A stretch of 21,140 bases of DNA, taken from contig MCFG01000611.1 of the NCBI GenBank assembly GCA_002104895.1, positions 2,501-23,640 on the forward strand, read 5' to 3'. This stretch comes from Anaeromyces robustus. Taxonomy: Eukaryota; Neocallimastigomycota; Neocallimastigomycetes; Neocallimastigales; Neocallimastigaceae. Below the pieces are notes generated by a model. The model did not search any database, was not told where the DNA came from, and saw only the letters and a program-made list of their open reading frames with translations. Of this stretch, positions 11,656 to 21,140 are shown piece after piece (the stretch's first letter is position 1; each line of letters begins with the position of its first letter). The position numbers were made by a program, and so were the translations under genes.

Positions 11656-12690
11656 TTTTAACAATATAAATCGAAGAGTAATCTGACAATTTTTATATCA
11701 AAATTATAAATGAATGATAATCAATCAATATATTTATCTTTTTTCATTCAATTCCAAAAAATAATAATATATTATGAGTAACTTTAACAATTTCAATATT
11801 TTGAATATTAGCAATCACTAAAAGTATATAATTTTCATTATCTCTCTTTCTTTTTTTTTTCATCTTATACCAAAAATAATATTAATTTATTAGTATATTA
11901 CCAAGAGTAATTTATTCATTTTATTTTAATAAAGATTAAAAAATTTAATATTATTAAATATTCAATTCGTCAGGTTTATATTATTGTCAAAAAAATAATT
12001 TGAAATTGAGAAAAAAAACTGGAGTAGGTATATAAGTATAATTTGAGTAATATATTGAAAGTTATAATTAGAAAATTATATCAACATGAGATAAGTAATA
12101 GATAATAAACGTTATAAAAACGAAAATCAAATTTCCTTGAAAAGAAACAATATATTGCTATTTAATAACATTTTTTGAATAAAAAAAAAATGCCAACATC
12201 CAAGATAATTTTTTATTCTTTTTAATATCTATATCATCATCATAAATATATATATTTTAAAATTATAAACACTATACATTTCAACACCATAATAAGTCAT
12301 TGAAAGTGGGTAATTTAAAATCCACTGACATCTTTTTCATTTATTATTTAATCCCAAAATAATAATATTTTTATTGGTATATTCTATTAGTAGTTTTTAC
12401 ATTTAAATATTATTATACAATAGTTTTTTATGTATAATGACTTATTTATTTTTTTTTTATTCATTTCTAAAATAATAATATTATACAATAGTTTTATGTA
12501 TATATTATAATGTTTATTATTATATTCCGTAATAAATTTAATTATTTATACATCAAAATCAAAATATTCAAATCCTTATAAAAATATTGAATAATATCAT
12601 TTTTCATTTATATTGAAATTATTTATAATAAAAAAAAATTCTTTCATCTTTTACTTTATTATCGAATAATTTATTTACTTTACATTTATT
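10396..12690 (-). pseudogene. Decayed ankyrin-repeat protein gene
   Basis: No long frame survives, but the minus strand carries successive fragments that fit ankyrin units of the form (G)NYPLL-x-NN-IEIVKLLIEYANKxNIIL-LNEKD. Clear ones are IIKFITEYNNKHYNI (12545-12501), KLLIEYTNKNIIILGLN (12396-12346), NYPLSMTYYGVEM (12315-12277), NENYILLVIANIQNIEIV within 11845-11774, NFDIKIVRLLFDLY (11705-11664), LNDKYQHGTTYIYFLMSVNN (11406-11347), NYPPLKVINPLISNLLFEY (10642-10586) and ENYGYYDIPLKSCFLNIYN (10554-10498). Between them lie stops and frameshifts. The LLxEY-like positions recur near 11,330, 11,443, 11,563, 11,678, 11,790 and 11,911, a spacing of 112-121 bases, equal to one 38-40 residue unit. Ankyrin arrays bind partner proteins, but this copy cannot encode a functional one. 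The ends are approximate and no start or introns are assigned. Confidence 0.82.
11625..11651 (+). repeat. (TA)n tract inside the ankyrin relic
   Basis: About 13 TA units interrupt the pseudogene between two recognisable repeat fragments. This is consistent with neutral microsatellite growth after loss of function. Confidence 0.85.
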
Positions 12691-14126
12691 AAAAAAAGAA
12701 ATATACTATTAATTTTATAAAGTAGATTTTATTTAAAGTATTCTCAGATAAATAAAATATAACATATACATATAAATTTAATTTTATTAGAATGAATAAA
12801 ATAAAAAAAAAAAGATTAAAAACATTAAAATTATAATTATAATTATAATTATTACATAAAATTAATTATAATATAAAATTATTTCATAATAATAATAAAT
12901 ATAACTAAAAAGACAATAATTGAAATTTAACTGCACTTGTAACAATAATTGAAAAACCAAATTGTTATTATTATTTTAGGATATTATTATTATAATAAAT
13001 AATAATAATAAAAAATTTATAATGAATAATGATAATGAAAAAGATTTTCAATAATAATTACACTGAATTAAATGTTGGTATTTTAATTTTTTAAAATTTT
13101 TACATTGCATTGTCATCAATTAAAAATATTATTATTATTTATATAGTCAAATTTTTTTTATATCGTCAAAATTTTAATATTTTTTAACATTTAAATTAAA
13201 TATTAAATATTAAATATTAAAAAATAATTAAAAAATACAGAAAAAGAATAATCCTATTTATATTTATATTATGATTATAAAGACTTTTTATTGGAATAAA
13301 AAAAAAAAACTTTAATTTTCATATATTTATTATATTTTTAAAAAAATTTTTTAATAGCATAATTAACTAACGTTATACAATAAATAATTATTATTAATGT
13401 TATTAATGTTATATAATATTTATGTTACACAATATTTGAAATTTATATATTGTATTTATGTTACACAATTTTTAAAATTCGATATTTATTATATATTATA
13501 AATATCAAAATTTTAAAACAACATTTCCATATCATTATTATTTGTTAAATTTCTTTAATTAATTTTGAAATTTTTATATATTATATTTATATTATATACA
13601 TTGTAATTTTACTTTATAATTAATTTTGATAATATACATTATATACACTCGTTATATACAACAAAGTAAAAACAAAGTAAAAATAAAAAAATTACAAGTT
13701 TGAAAAAAACAAATAAATATTTATAATTTTAAACAAATATTTTAATATTTATAATTATAATATCTCTAATTTATTTAAATACATATATATAAACATATTT
13801 TAAAATTATTTATTTATTTAATTCTTAGTTACTATACTTATTGATATTTATTTAATATTTAAAATATCAAAATAATTATAATTTTTTTGTGTTAAATTTA
13901 TTAGTTTTAAACAATAATGAATGTTAACATATATATATGAATTATAATAACTACTAATAAATATTAGGATATTAGTTGGTTATTTTAATTAAAAGTAAAA
14001 AAAAAAAAAAGTTACAAATATTTAAATATAAATTTTTATTATAAAATTTGTAACTTAACTTTTTTTTAATAAAAATTATTAAATTATTAAATTTTATATA
14101 TTTCAATTGTCGATTTTTCTATTTTA
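12691..14126. other. A/T-rich gene-free stretch
   Basis: I find no coding signal on either strand. The 17-base string TATTTATGTTACACAAT occurs twice, at 13417 and 13453. The remainder is A/T homopolymer and tetranucleotide sequence. The ankyrin relic may reach slightly beyond 12,690, but it is no longer recognisable. Confidence 0.5.
13417..13469 (+). repeat. 17-base direct repeat, period 36
   Basis: Two exact copies of TATTTATGTTACACAAT at 13417-13433 and 13453-13469, separated by similar but diverged sequence, suggest an old tandem duplication. Confidence 0.6.
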
Positions 14127-14278
14127 AAAATTAATTAATTCTTATTTATTTATTTATTTATATATTTTTTATTTATTTATTATTTATTTATTTATTTATT
14201 ATTTATTATATTTAAATAAATTAATAAATAAATATAAAAATAAATAAATAAATAAATAAATAAGAATTAATTAATTTT
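14127..14278. repeat. 152-bp imperfect palindrome
   Basis: The outer 35 bases on each side are exact reverse complements, beginning AAAATTAATTAATTCTTATT. The inner parts continue as TTTA runs on the left and TAAA runs on the right. The whole could fold into a long hairpin or cruciform. It could be a small foldback element or a chance product of an inverted duplication of (TTTA)n. No target-site duplication is clear. Confidence 0.75.
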
Positions 14279-15552
14279 GGTGACATTTTTATTAAATATA
14301 ATAAAATAATGAAATAAAATATTTATATAAATATAATATATAATATATATAATATATATAATCAAATATTTATATATAATATATATAAATAAATAATTTA
14401 AATTGTTTTTATATAATATATAATCAAATATTTTAATTTATTATAATTCTTAGAAATCATCATTTATTTATTTATTTATTTATTTATTTATTTTATTAAT
14501 ATTCATTGATTTAGATTTATTTATTATTTTAATATTTATTCATTTACTTTAAATAAAACTATTTCAATATTTTAAAAATTAAATGGATGGTCCATAAATG
14601 AAAAAAATTATTATTTTTATCATTATGAAAGAGAGAGAGAGAAATTATAAAATATTCCTTCATAGATATTAATATTATAAAAATATATAATTATTTTAAA
14701 TAATTATTAAAAGAATAGTTTTTTTTAAAAAAAATGATTATTAAATGAAATTATTCATATAATCATATATTATTATTTATCATTATTTTTATATGATTTA
14801 TATTCTTCATTATTTCATTATTTACATTTTATACTTTTTTATTATCTTACTATCACATATTCATATATTATTCATAGAATTAAATATTATTATTCATATA
14901 ATTATATATTATTATTCATATTATTATATATTATTCATATAATTATACATTATTCCTATAATTGAATATTATTCATTTATCATATAATCATATATTATTC
15001 TCATTACATTAGATCTGTTTATCCATAATCATTAAATCATTAATCATTATATAAAGTTTTATGAAACATACTAATTTTAATAATTTAAAAATTTTTATTT
15101 TTTATAAAAAAAATTGTTAAATATTATATGTTTCTTTTTTTACTTTTTTTTCAAAGATTTAAATCAATAAAGATTTTACTGCCTTTGATATAATTTTTTA
15201 TTACCAGAAAATCTTTTTTTTCCTTTTTTGGCAAGCCACTTTTAAAATCAACTATTTAAAATAATTAAGCCACAAAATATTAAAATTTCCAAATCCACGT
15301 TTTACCATATTTATGCATAATTAAAATAAAAAAATGGAAAAATAATATATAAATAAAATAAATAAATAAAATTAATAAAATTAATATTAGTTTAAATATT
15401 ATTATTAATATTATAAATTATTTATTTAAAAAAAAAAAAGAAAAAAAAGTTTTATTATTTATTTAATATATAAAATAAAGACTAGTCATTAATATCATCA
15501 TATGAGAGGTAATAAAGAAACCTTTTATAATTAAATGAGGTCATTTCTATCA
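14279..15552. other. A/T-rich gene-free stretch with TTTA runs
   Basis: It contains a TTTA run at about 14463-14492 and repeated ATATTATTCAT motifs between 14,740 and 15,000. A segment of more complex sequence lies at 15,160-15,320, with AAGCCAC twice (near 15,233 and 15,268). I recognise no gene. Confidence 0.5.
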
Positions 15553-15955
15553 TTAAAAAAAGGTCATTTTTATTTTTTTAAAACCCATTAAAACACCGAA
15601 TTTAAATAAAAGAGGTTTTAAAGAATATATTAATAAATAATAAATATATAATATGTAATATTAATAAATATTAATCATTAATAAATCAACTAATAATTAC
15701 AATTAATAATTTCATCCTGGTTAAAAAAAATGATTTTATTATATAAATATTTAAATATTTATATATTAAATAATTAACTTAAAAAAATCATTTAAATATA
15801 TTTTAATATATTTATATATTATATATTTATATATATATTATATAAAATGTGTATATTATATATTAAATATTATATATAAAATATGTATATTATATATATT
15901 TAAATGATTTTTTTTTTTGTATTTAAGAATGCTCATTTGACCTTTTTTTATTTTT
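15553..15955. mobile_element. Possible MITE-like foldback element
   Basis: The block begins with TTAAAAAAAGGTCA and ends with TGACCTTTTTTTAT, terminal inverted repeats of about 12-13 bases. Inside is a second inverted pair: AAAAAAATCATTTAAATATA at 15781 and its complement ending near 15918. There is no transposase. A target-site duplication is not evident, and repeats this A/T-rich can arise by chance, so this is only a candidate. Confidence 0.25.
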
Positions 15956-17499
15956 AAATTTTCCATATTTGTATTAATTGTTAATATAAAAAGGAAAATT
16001 AAGAAAATTTTAATCTCTAAATTATTAAATGAATGAATAAATAATAATTATATAAATTAATAATAAAAATTAAATGAATGAATTAATAAATAATTGATAA
16101 ATATCAATTAAAAATAATGGCAAAAATGTCAAATATTTTTTAATGACATTTAATTATATATTAAAAAATAAAAAAAATTTTTTTATCAATTTGAGATGAT
16201 TTAATATGATAAATGATAAATGATAAATGATTATATCATAGTAATTAATGTAATTCATCATATCAATTATACTAATGATAATAATAACAAATGACATCGT
16301 TTTTTTTTTTCCTTTTTTTTTAATGATTTTTAATAATAATAAAAATAATAGAAATAATAATGAAATATAACATCTAATACTACTAAAATTATATATAAAT
16401 AATAAAAAGATAAAGTAAAGTATTTTGATTTTTTATTATTTATATATTTATTTATTTATTATTTATTTATTTATTATTTATTTATTTATATAATATTTAT
16501 TTATTTATTTATTTGATATGGCTTTTAAAAATTTTTCTATTTACAAAATATTTTTCTTCAATATTAAATTTTAATAGTTTTTTCTATTTTCCTTATATTC
16601 TTTTTTATTTATTTCTTTATTTATTGTTATTCTTTTCTTATTATTGTTAATATATTAGTGTTATATAATAAATTATATTGGAATATTTTAATCTCCATAA
16701 AGGAACAAATGAACTAATTAAAATATATTAAATAATATATTTTGTGATATATTGTTTATATTATGTAAATTCTATTCTTTATCATTATTTGTTATAATTA
16801 TTCATCTTATATTATATTATATTACACTATAATATATTTAATGGAATTTAATTAATATATCATGATTTTAAAAAAAAAAGGATTCAAATATATTAAGATG
16901 GTATTAAATAAATATAATATATTAACAATATATAAAATAATATATGAATATAATATATTAGTATTACATTTATATTACAATTTGATTCATTTCATCTTTG
17001 TGATAAAATTATTAAATAATATTTTAAATAATTTATTTATATATAGAATAATAAATAATAAACTTTATTAAATATTATAATGAAATCAATTATAAAATTT
17101 ACAATATATTATAATATATTATAATATATGGTTCCTTTAAAAAAAAATAAAATTTTTTTTACATAAAATTATAAAAATAAATAAATAAACAAATAAATAA
17201 ACAAATAAATAAATATTATATAATAATATAATAGGATTTAATAAAATAATTTCTAAATAAATAAATAAAATAAATAAATAAATAAATAAAATAAATAAAT
17301 AAAATAAATAAATAAATAATTATTATGTGTTTAAAAAGGAATAATTTTTACAAAATGAAATTCTTAAATTTTGTACTAACATCAAAACTATGAAAATTGA
17401 TAGAATATAGGGAAAAAAAAAAAAAAAAAACTAAAATAACGAAATAAATAAAATAAATAAAATAAAAATCTTCAATGAAAATAAATGAAATAAATAATC
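15956..17499. other. A/T-rich gene-free stretch
   Basis: It contains a small hairpin (AATGTCA paired with TGACATT near 16124-16152), TTTA variants at about 16437-16513 and AAAT runs at 17171-17320. A 69-codon frame at 16862-17071 is almost all Ile/Leu/Asn/Tyr/Lys and shows no conserved content, so it is not called as a gene. Confidence 0.5.
17171..17320 (+). repeat. Two (AAAT)n tracts
   Basis: Tetranucleotide arrays at about 17171-17214 (with AAAC variants) and 17254-17320, separated by about 40 bases of irregular A/T sequence. Confidence 0.8.
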
Positions 17500-17609
17500 A
17501 ATAATAATAATAACTAATGATTATATAACTAATCTATACTTAATAAATTATAATAATAATAATAACTAATGATTATATAACTAATCTATACTTAATAAAT
17601 TATAATAAT
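17500..17609 (+). repeat. Perfect 52-bp tandem duplication
   Basis: Bases 17500-17557 are identical to 17552-17609, giving 2.1 copies of a 52-base unit that includes ACTAATGATTATATAACTAA. The absence of any mismatch in such a neutral-looking region implies a recent duplication or replication slippage. Confidence 0.9.
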
Positions 17610-19403
17610 TTACATTATTAATGATATAATCATTCATTATTAAAACATTTTTATTTCAATATTATCTTAAAATTTATTTCGTTATTTTCATTGATGATTT
17701 TATTTATTTATTTATTTATTTATTTTATTTATTTATTTATTTAAATTTAATATTTTCATGACATAAAATTTTTATTATTTATTTAATTTTTTCTTAATAT
17801 TTATATCATCATTTAAAATTTTATAATTTAATATATTGCTTTATATATTATGATTTAATTTACCATTTAATGATGAATATATAATAATATATAATAATAT
17901 ATTATTATATATTTGTAATTATATAATAATTAAATTATCATCTGAAATTTTATAGTTTGAAAGTTTTTTTTTTAAAAAAAAATTAAAATAGTCTCGTTTA
18001 ATTCCATATATTACAATTAATTAAAATATAAGGGATTTAATTATATTGTATTATATTAAATTATTAAAACTTTAAAAATAAAAATAAAAATAAATATAAA
18101 AAAAAAATTAAATACTAAAAAGTAATAAAAATTTATTATTTAAAAATTAAAAAAAAAAAAAAAAAAAAATTAATATTAAATAATAATAATTCATAATAAT
18201 TAAATAATAATATTAAATAATTCATAATATTTTATAATAATTAAATAATAATTAAATAATAATATTAAAATATTAAAATATTAAAATAAAAAAAAAATTA
18301 ATAATTTATCATATTAATAATATATTGAAAATATATTGAAAATATTAAATAATAAAAAAGAATAAAAAAAAAAAAATAAATAAATTTTAAACTTTTTATC
18401 ATTTTATTTTTAGTTTTAATATTTAAATACCATAATAAATATTAAAAAAAAAAAAAAAAAAAAAAAAAGAAATAAAAAAAAAAAGATATATAAAGGAAGT
18501 GAAGTAATATATGTATAAATATATTAACTAATTGACTTTCTAAGTAGTTGAAACGTTTGTTTAAATAAAACTATTTTAAAAAGAATATATAAAAAAGGTA
18601 AAATTTTAAATTTTTTTTTTTTAAGGAAATAAAAATTCTATATATAGTAAAATCCCAATATTCTTTTTAAAAATTAGGTTAAATTTGTAAAAATTACGAA
18701 CTTGTCTAATTAATATCAAAAGATAAATAAAAATATAAAGTAATATTTTTTAATGTAAAAAAAAAACAAAGAGAGAGAAATAGTGAGAAAAAAAAGTAAA
18801 AATTGACATAATAACAAAATTTTTAAAACAAAAAAAATAAATAAAATAATCAATACAAAAAAATAAATAAATAGATATAGTTTTTCAGTAATTTATTTAA
18901 AAAAAAAAAAAACCGATTATAAAGATATAAATAAAACAAATTATTTATTAGTAATTAAAATAAATAAATAAATAAAATTATAAAAACATAACTGTGGTAA
19001 GAAAAAATATCAAGAATGCAAATATAAGAAAAAAAAAAGTTAATATAATATAAGAAATAATAATAAAATGTTCACTTTTTGTTTTGATAGAAAATAATAA
19101 TACAAAATATTATATAAAAGTGTTAATAGATATAATAATTTTAAATTGCATATAATAATATTAAAAGTGAAGAAAAAAAAATAATTGAAACTGTTACTTT
19201 ATATTTTTTATAAATAAAAGAAAATAAATATTTATAATTTTTTATTTTATTTTTTTCTTGAAGTTTTTAAAATTAATATATATAATATTTTTTATGTATA
19301 TTTTATATAAATTTACTTGAATAGGTTTTAATCCTTTTATAGAGAAAAAAAAAGTCTTTCTTTTTTTTTAGAGTAAATTAAATATTTATATTAATAAATC
19401 ACT
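17610..19403. other. Long upstream region of the 69-aa ORF
   Basis: It contains a TTTA run near 17,700, an A25 run at 18444-18468 and a TATATAAAGG string near 18,486. From 18,480 on the sequence is somewhat more complex than the desert to the left, as expected for a promoter or leader. A pyrimidine tract ending TTTTTTTTAG at about 19,370 could be the acceptor of a 5' UTR intron, with a GTAAAA-type donor near 18,598. This is speculative. Confidence 0.4.
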
Positions 19404-19613
19404 ATGGACGACTTACAAAACCATTTCCAATCTTTATCCTTAAATGCTATGCCAATTATACCAAAGGAGAATAACTCACCATCTCCAAAAATACCAAATT
19501 TCCTTCCATCTTGCAATAGCCCATTCTGTCAATATAACTATGAATTATATCCAATGGTAGGAAGACAACAAATAAACTTAGATTACATAAATAATAACAT
19601 GGATTTGTCATAA
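19404..19613 (+). CDS. Small uncharacterised protein, 69 aa, single exon
   Basis: The frame runs from ATG (context CACTATGGA) to TAA without a break. Its composition sets it apart from chance frames here: balanced residues with 9 Pro, 3 Cys-free blocks rather than Ile/Phe runs, and codons with G and C at several positions. It begins MDDLQNHFQSLSLNAMPIIP, has a Ser-Pro patch (NNSPSPK) that could be phosphorylated by proline-directed kinases, a CNSPFC pair of cysteines three residues apart, and ends in NNNMDLS. I see no signal peptide, membrane segment or known domain, and much of it is likely disordered. I do not recognise the family. I looked for further exons downstream to 21,040 and found none, so it appears complete. 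It sits alone between a 10-kb desert and the tRNA gene. Confidence 0.6.
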   Translation: MDDLQNHFQSLSLNAMPIIPKENNSPSPKIPNFLPSCNSPFCQYNYELYPMVGRQQINLDYINNNMDLS

Positions 19614-20850
19614 AAAAAAATTTTATTTTTTATTCTTTAAAGAAAAAGAAAAAAAAATAAATAGATATCAAATATGACAATAAACTATTAACAAAAAAAA
19701 AAAAGACTTATTCATATATCAAATCTATAGAATTATATCACTAAAAATTGTTTTAATTAATGAAAAAGAATAAATATAATTATATAATAGAAATAAATAT
19801 CTATATAGGATAATTTAAACCCCTTTCTATCATTCATATAAAATAATAATAATAATAATAATAATAAAAATAATTATCAGATATTATCAAAAAAAAATCT
19901 AAAAATATAACTATTTTCCTATATAGAATTTATTTTTATTGTATATATAATTATTTTAATTCTTTTTTTTTTTTTTTATTTTCTTTTGGGCTTGAAAAAC
20001 AAATATTTATATATAAAAAAAATCATATATCTATAAAAATAGATATAATATATCATTTTTTAATATATATCATCGTTATACTATAATTATAAATTATATC
20101 TTTTCTTTTTATATAATTAACTTTTATTATTATATATAAATTATTTTATAAAGATTATTAAAAAAGAAATATTTATTTATTTAAAAATAATAATTAAATA
20201 ATAATCTTTTTTAAATATATATATAATAAATATATCATTTTATATCTTTACCTATTAAAATAAGATTTTATTTTATATTATCTTAAAAAAATATATATAA
20301 CCATTTATATACATCATAACATCGAAAAATAAAATAAACTTTTTTATCACAAAAAAAAAAAAAAATAAAATAAAAATCTCTTCTCTTTTTATTTTATCAT
20401 ATTTATCGAGTATTAAAGAATTAAAGAATTTCTTCTTATTTAGTTAAAATTTATATTTATATATTATATATAAGAAGGTTATAATAATAATAATAAATAT
20501 TATATTTATATTTATATACTAAAAATATAGCTTAATAACAAACAATTTTTAAGAACATTATATAGTATAATTTTTTTGCTTTTCTTTTTTTTTCTTTTTA
20601 AATTAAATAAAATGCTTTTTATTTAGTAAAATTATGGTTAATCTTATATAGGCCATAATATTAAAAATGTATTTTTATTCGTTAACTTTTTTTTTTTTTA
20701 ATATTTTGTAACTAAAATATTTTGAATAAATAAACAACCAAAATCAAAACCAAAAACCAAAAACTAAAACTAAAAATAAAAATTTTTAATTAATAATTAA
20801 AATAGAAAAAAAAGAAAAGTTTCGTTACCAAATAAGGAAAACATATTCAT

Positions 20851-20884
<34 letters not shown>

Positions 20885-21041
20885 GGGAAAAATATTGGGG
20901 AAAATTTTTATAATTATAATTATATTATATTTATATTTTTAAAAAAAAAAAATTAAAAAAAAAAAAAAATACAGTGCCACATATATATATAGTTAGTAGA
21001 TATGTGTGCGTTCACCAAAAAATTTTTAAAAAAAAAAAACG
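19614..21041. other. A/T-rich spacer between the 69-aa ORF and tRNA-Ser
   Basis: It presumably holds the 3' UTR of the small ORF. It contains an (ATA)n run near 19843-19866, a short inverted repeat ATTATGG/CCATAAT near 20633-20660, and repeats of ACCAAAA at 20738-20780. No exon is recognised. Confidence 0.5.
20855..20881 (+). repeat. A27 homopolymer
   Basis: Uninterrupted run of 27 A followed by AGGAGGGAAA-like sequence. It is one of several long homopolymers in this spacer. Confidence 0.85.
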
Positions 21042-21046
21042 AAAAA
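21042..21046 (-). terminator. RNA polymerase III terminator of tRNA-Ser
   Basis: On the minus strand, T5 begins 7 bases after the tRNA discriminator base. A T12 run (21028-21039) follows as a back-up. Four or more T residues are enough for Pol III release. Confidence 0.8.
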
Positions 21047-21052
21047 TTGAAG

Positions 21053-21134
21053 CGACAGCTGCAGGGTTTGAACCTGCGCAGGCAGAGCCTATTAGATTTC
21101 AAGTCTAACTCCTTAACCACTCGGACAAACTGTC
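21053..21134 (-). tRNA. tRNA-Ser (anticodon UGA)
   Basis: This is an 82-base class II tRNA without introns. The acceptor stem pairs GACAGTT with AGCTGTC, with one G-T pair, and the discriminator is G, the usual base for fungal tRNA-Ser. The D arm is TCC/GGA around GAGTGGTTAA. The anticodon stem is TTAGA/TCTAA with loop CTTGAAA, giving anticodon TGA. A long variable arm (GGC-TCT-GCC) identifies the serine class. The T arm is GCAGG-TTCAAAC-CCTGC. Internal A box (GTGGTTAAGG) and B box (GGTTCAAACCC) promoters are intact. CCA is not encoded, as in eukaryotic nuclear tRNAs. It reads UCA codons, plus other UCN by wobble, and UCA is frequent in the neighbouring genes. Confidence 0.97.
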
Positions 21135-21140
21135 TTTTCA

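Noticed and set aside
16862-17071. 69-codon frame MILKKKGFKYIK...
   Set aside because: Its composition is exactly what random A/T-rich DNA yields, with no motif or neighbour to support it.

Overview
The window reads as nuclear DNA of a zoospore-forming fungus, most likely an anaerobic gut fungus (Neocallimastigomycota). By eye it is about 85-90% A+T, with homopolymers, (TA)n and (ATT)n everywhere. Its genes are cut by many short GT-AG introns. It carries a flagellar-type gene (NME7 family), and it holds a decayed array of long ankyrin units (about 38-40 residues) of a kind I recall as abundant in gut fungi. A Dictyostelium-like origin would also explain the A+T content, but not the intron density or the flagellar protein. 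The organism assignment is inference.

Left third (1-9,320): three intron-rich housekeeping or ciliary genes, rebuilt here exon by exon. NME7 (+, 988-3781, 11 exons, 397 aa) has a DM10 domain followed by two nucleoside diphosphate kinase domains. It is convergent with a PPIL1-type cyclophilin (-, 4716-6703, 7 exons, 157 aa). Next in tandem is SEC11, the catalytic subunit of signal peptidase (-, 7678-9320, 5 exons, 181 aa). In all three models every joined exon keeps frame and the family's key residues fall in place. The genes work in unrelated processes (axoneme, spliceosome, ER translocation) and I see no operon-like logic.

Middle (9,321-19,403): about 10 kb with no intact gene. It is not empty. 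From about 10,396 to 12,690 the minus strand carries a heavily frameshifted ankyrin-repeat pseudogene with a 113-125 bp period. The remainder is low-complexity DNA with a 152 bp imperfect palindrome, a MITE-like block and a perfect 52 bp tandem duplication.

Right end (19,404-21,140): a single-exon 69-residue open reading frame of normal amino-acid composition that I cannot assign, then 1.4 kb of A/T-rich spacer, then a complete class II tRNA-Ser(UGA) on the minus strand with its Pol III terminator.

The two most informative results are the ankyrin relic, which no long open reading frame reveals, and the short terminal exon of NME7, which replaces an intron read-through tail.
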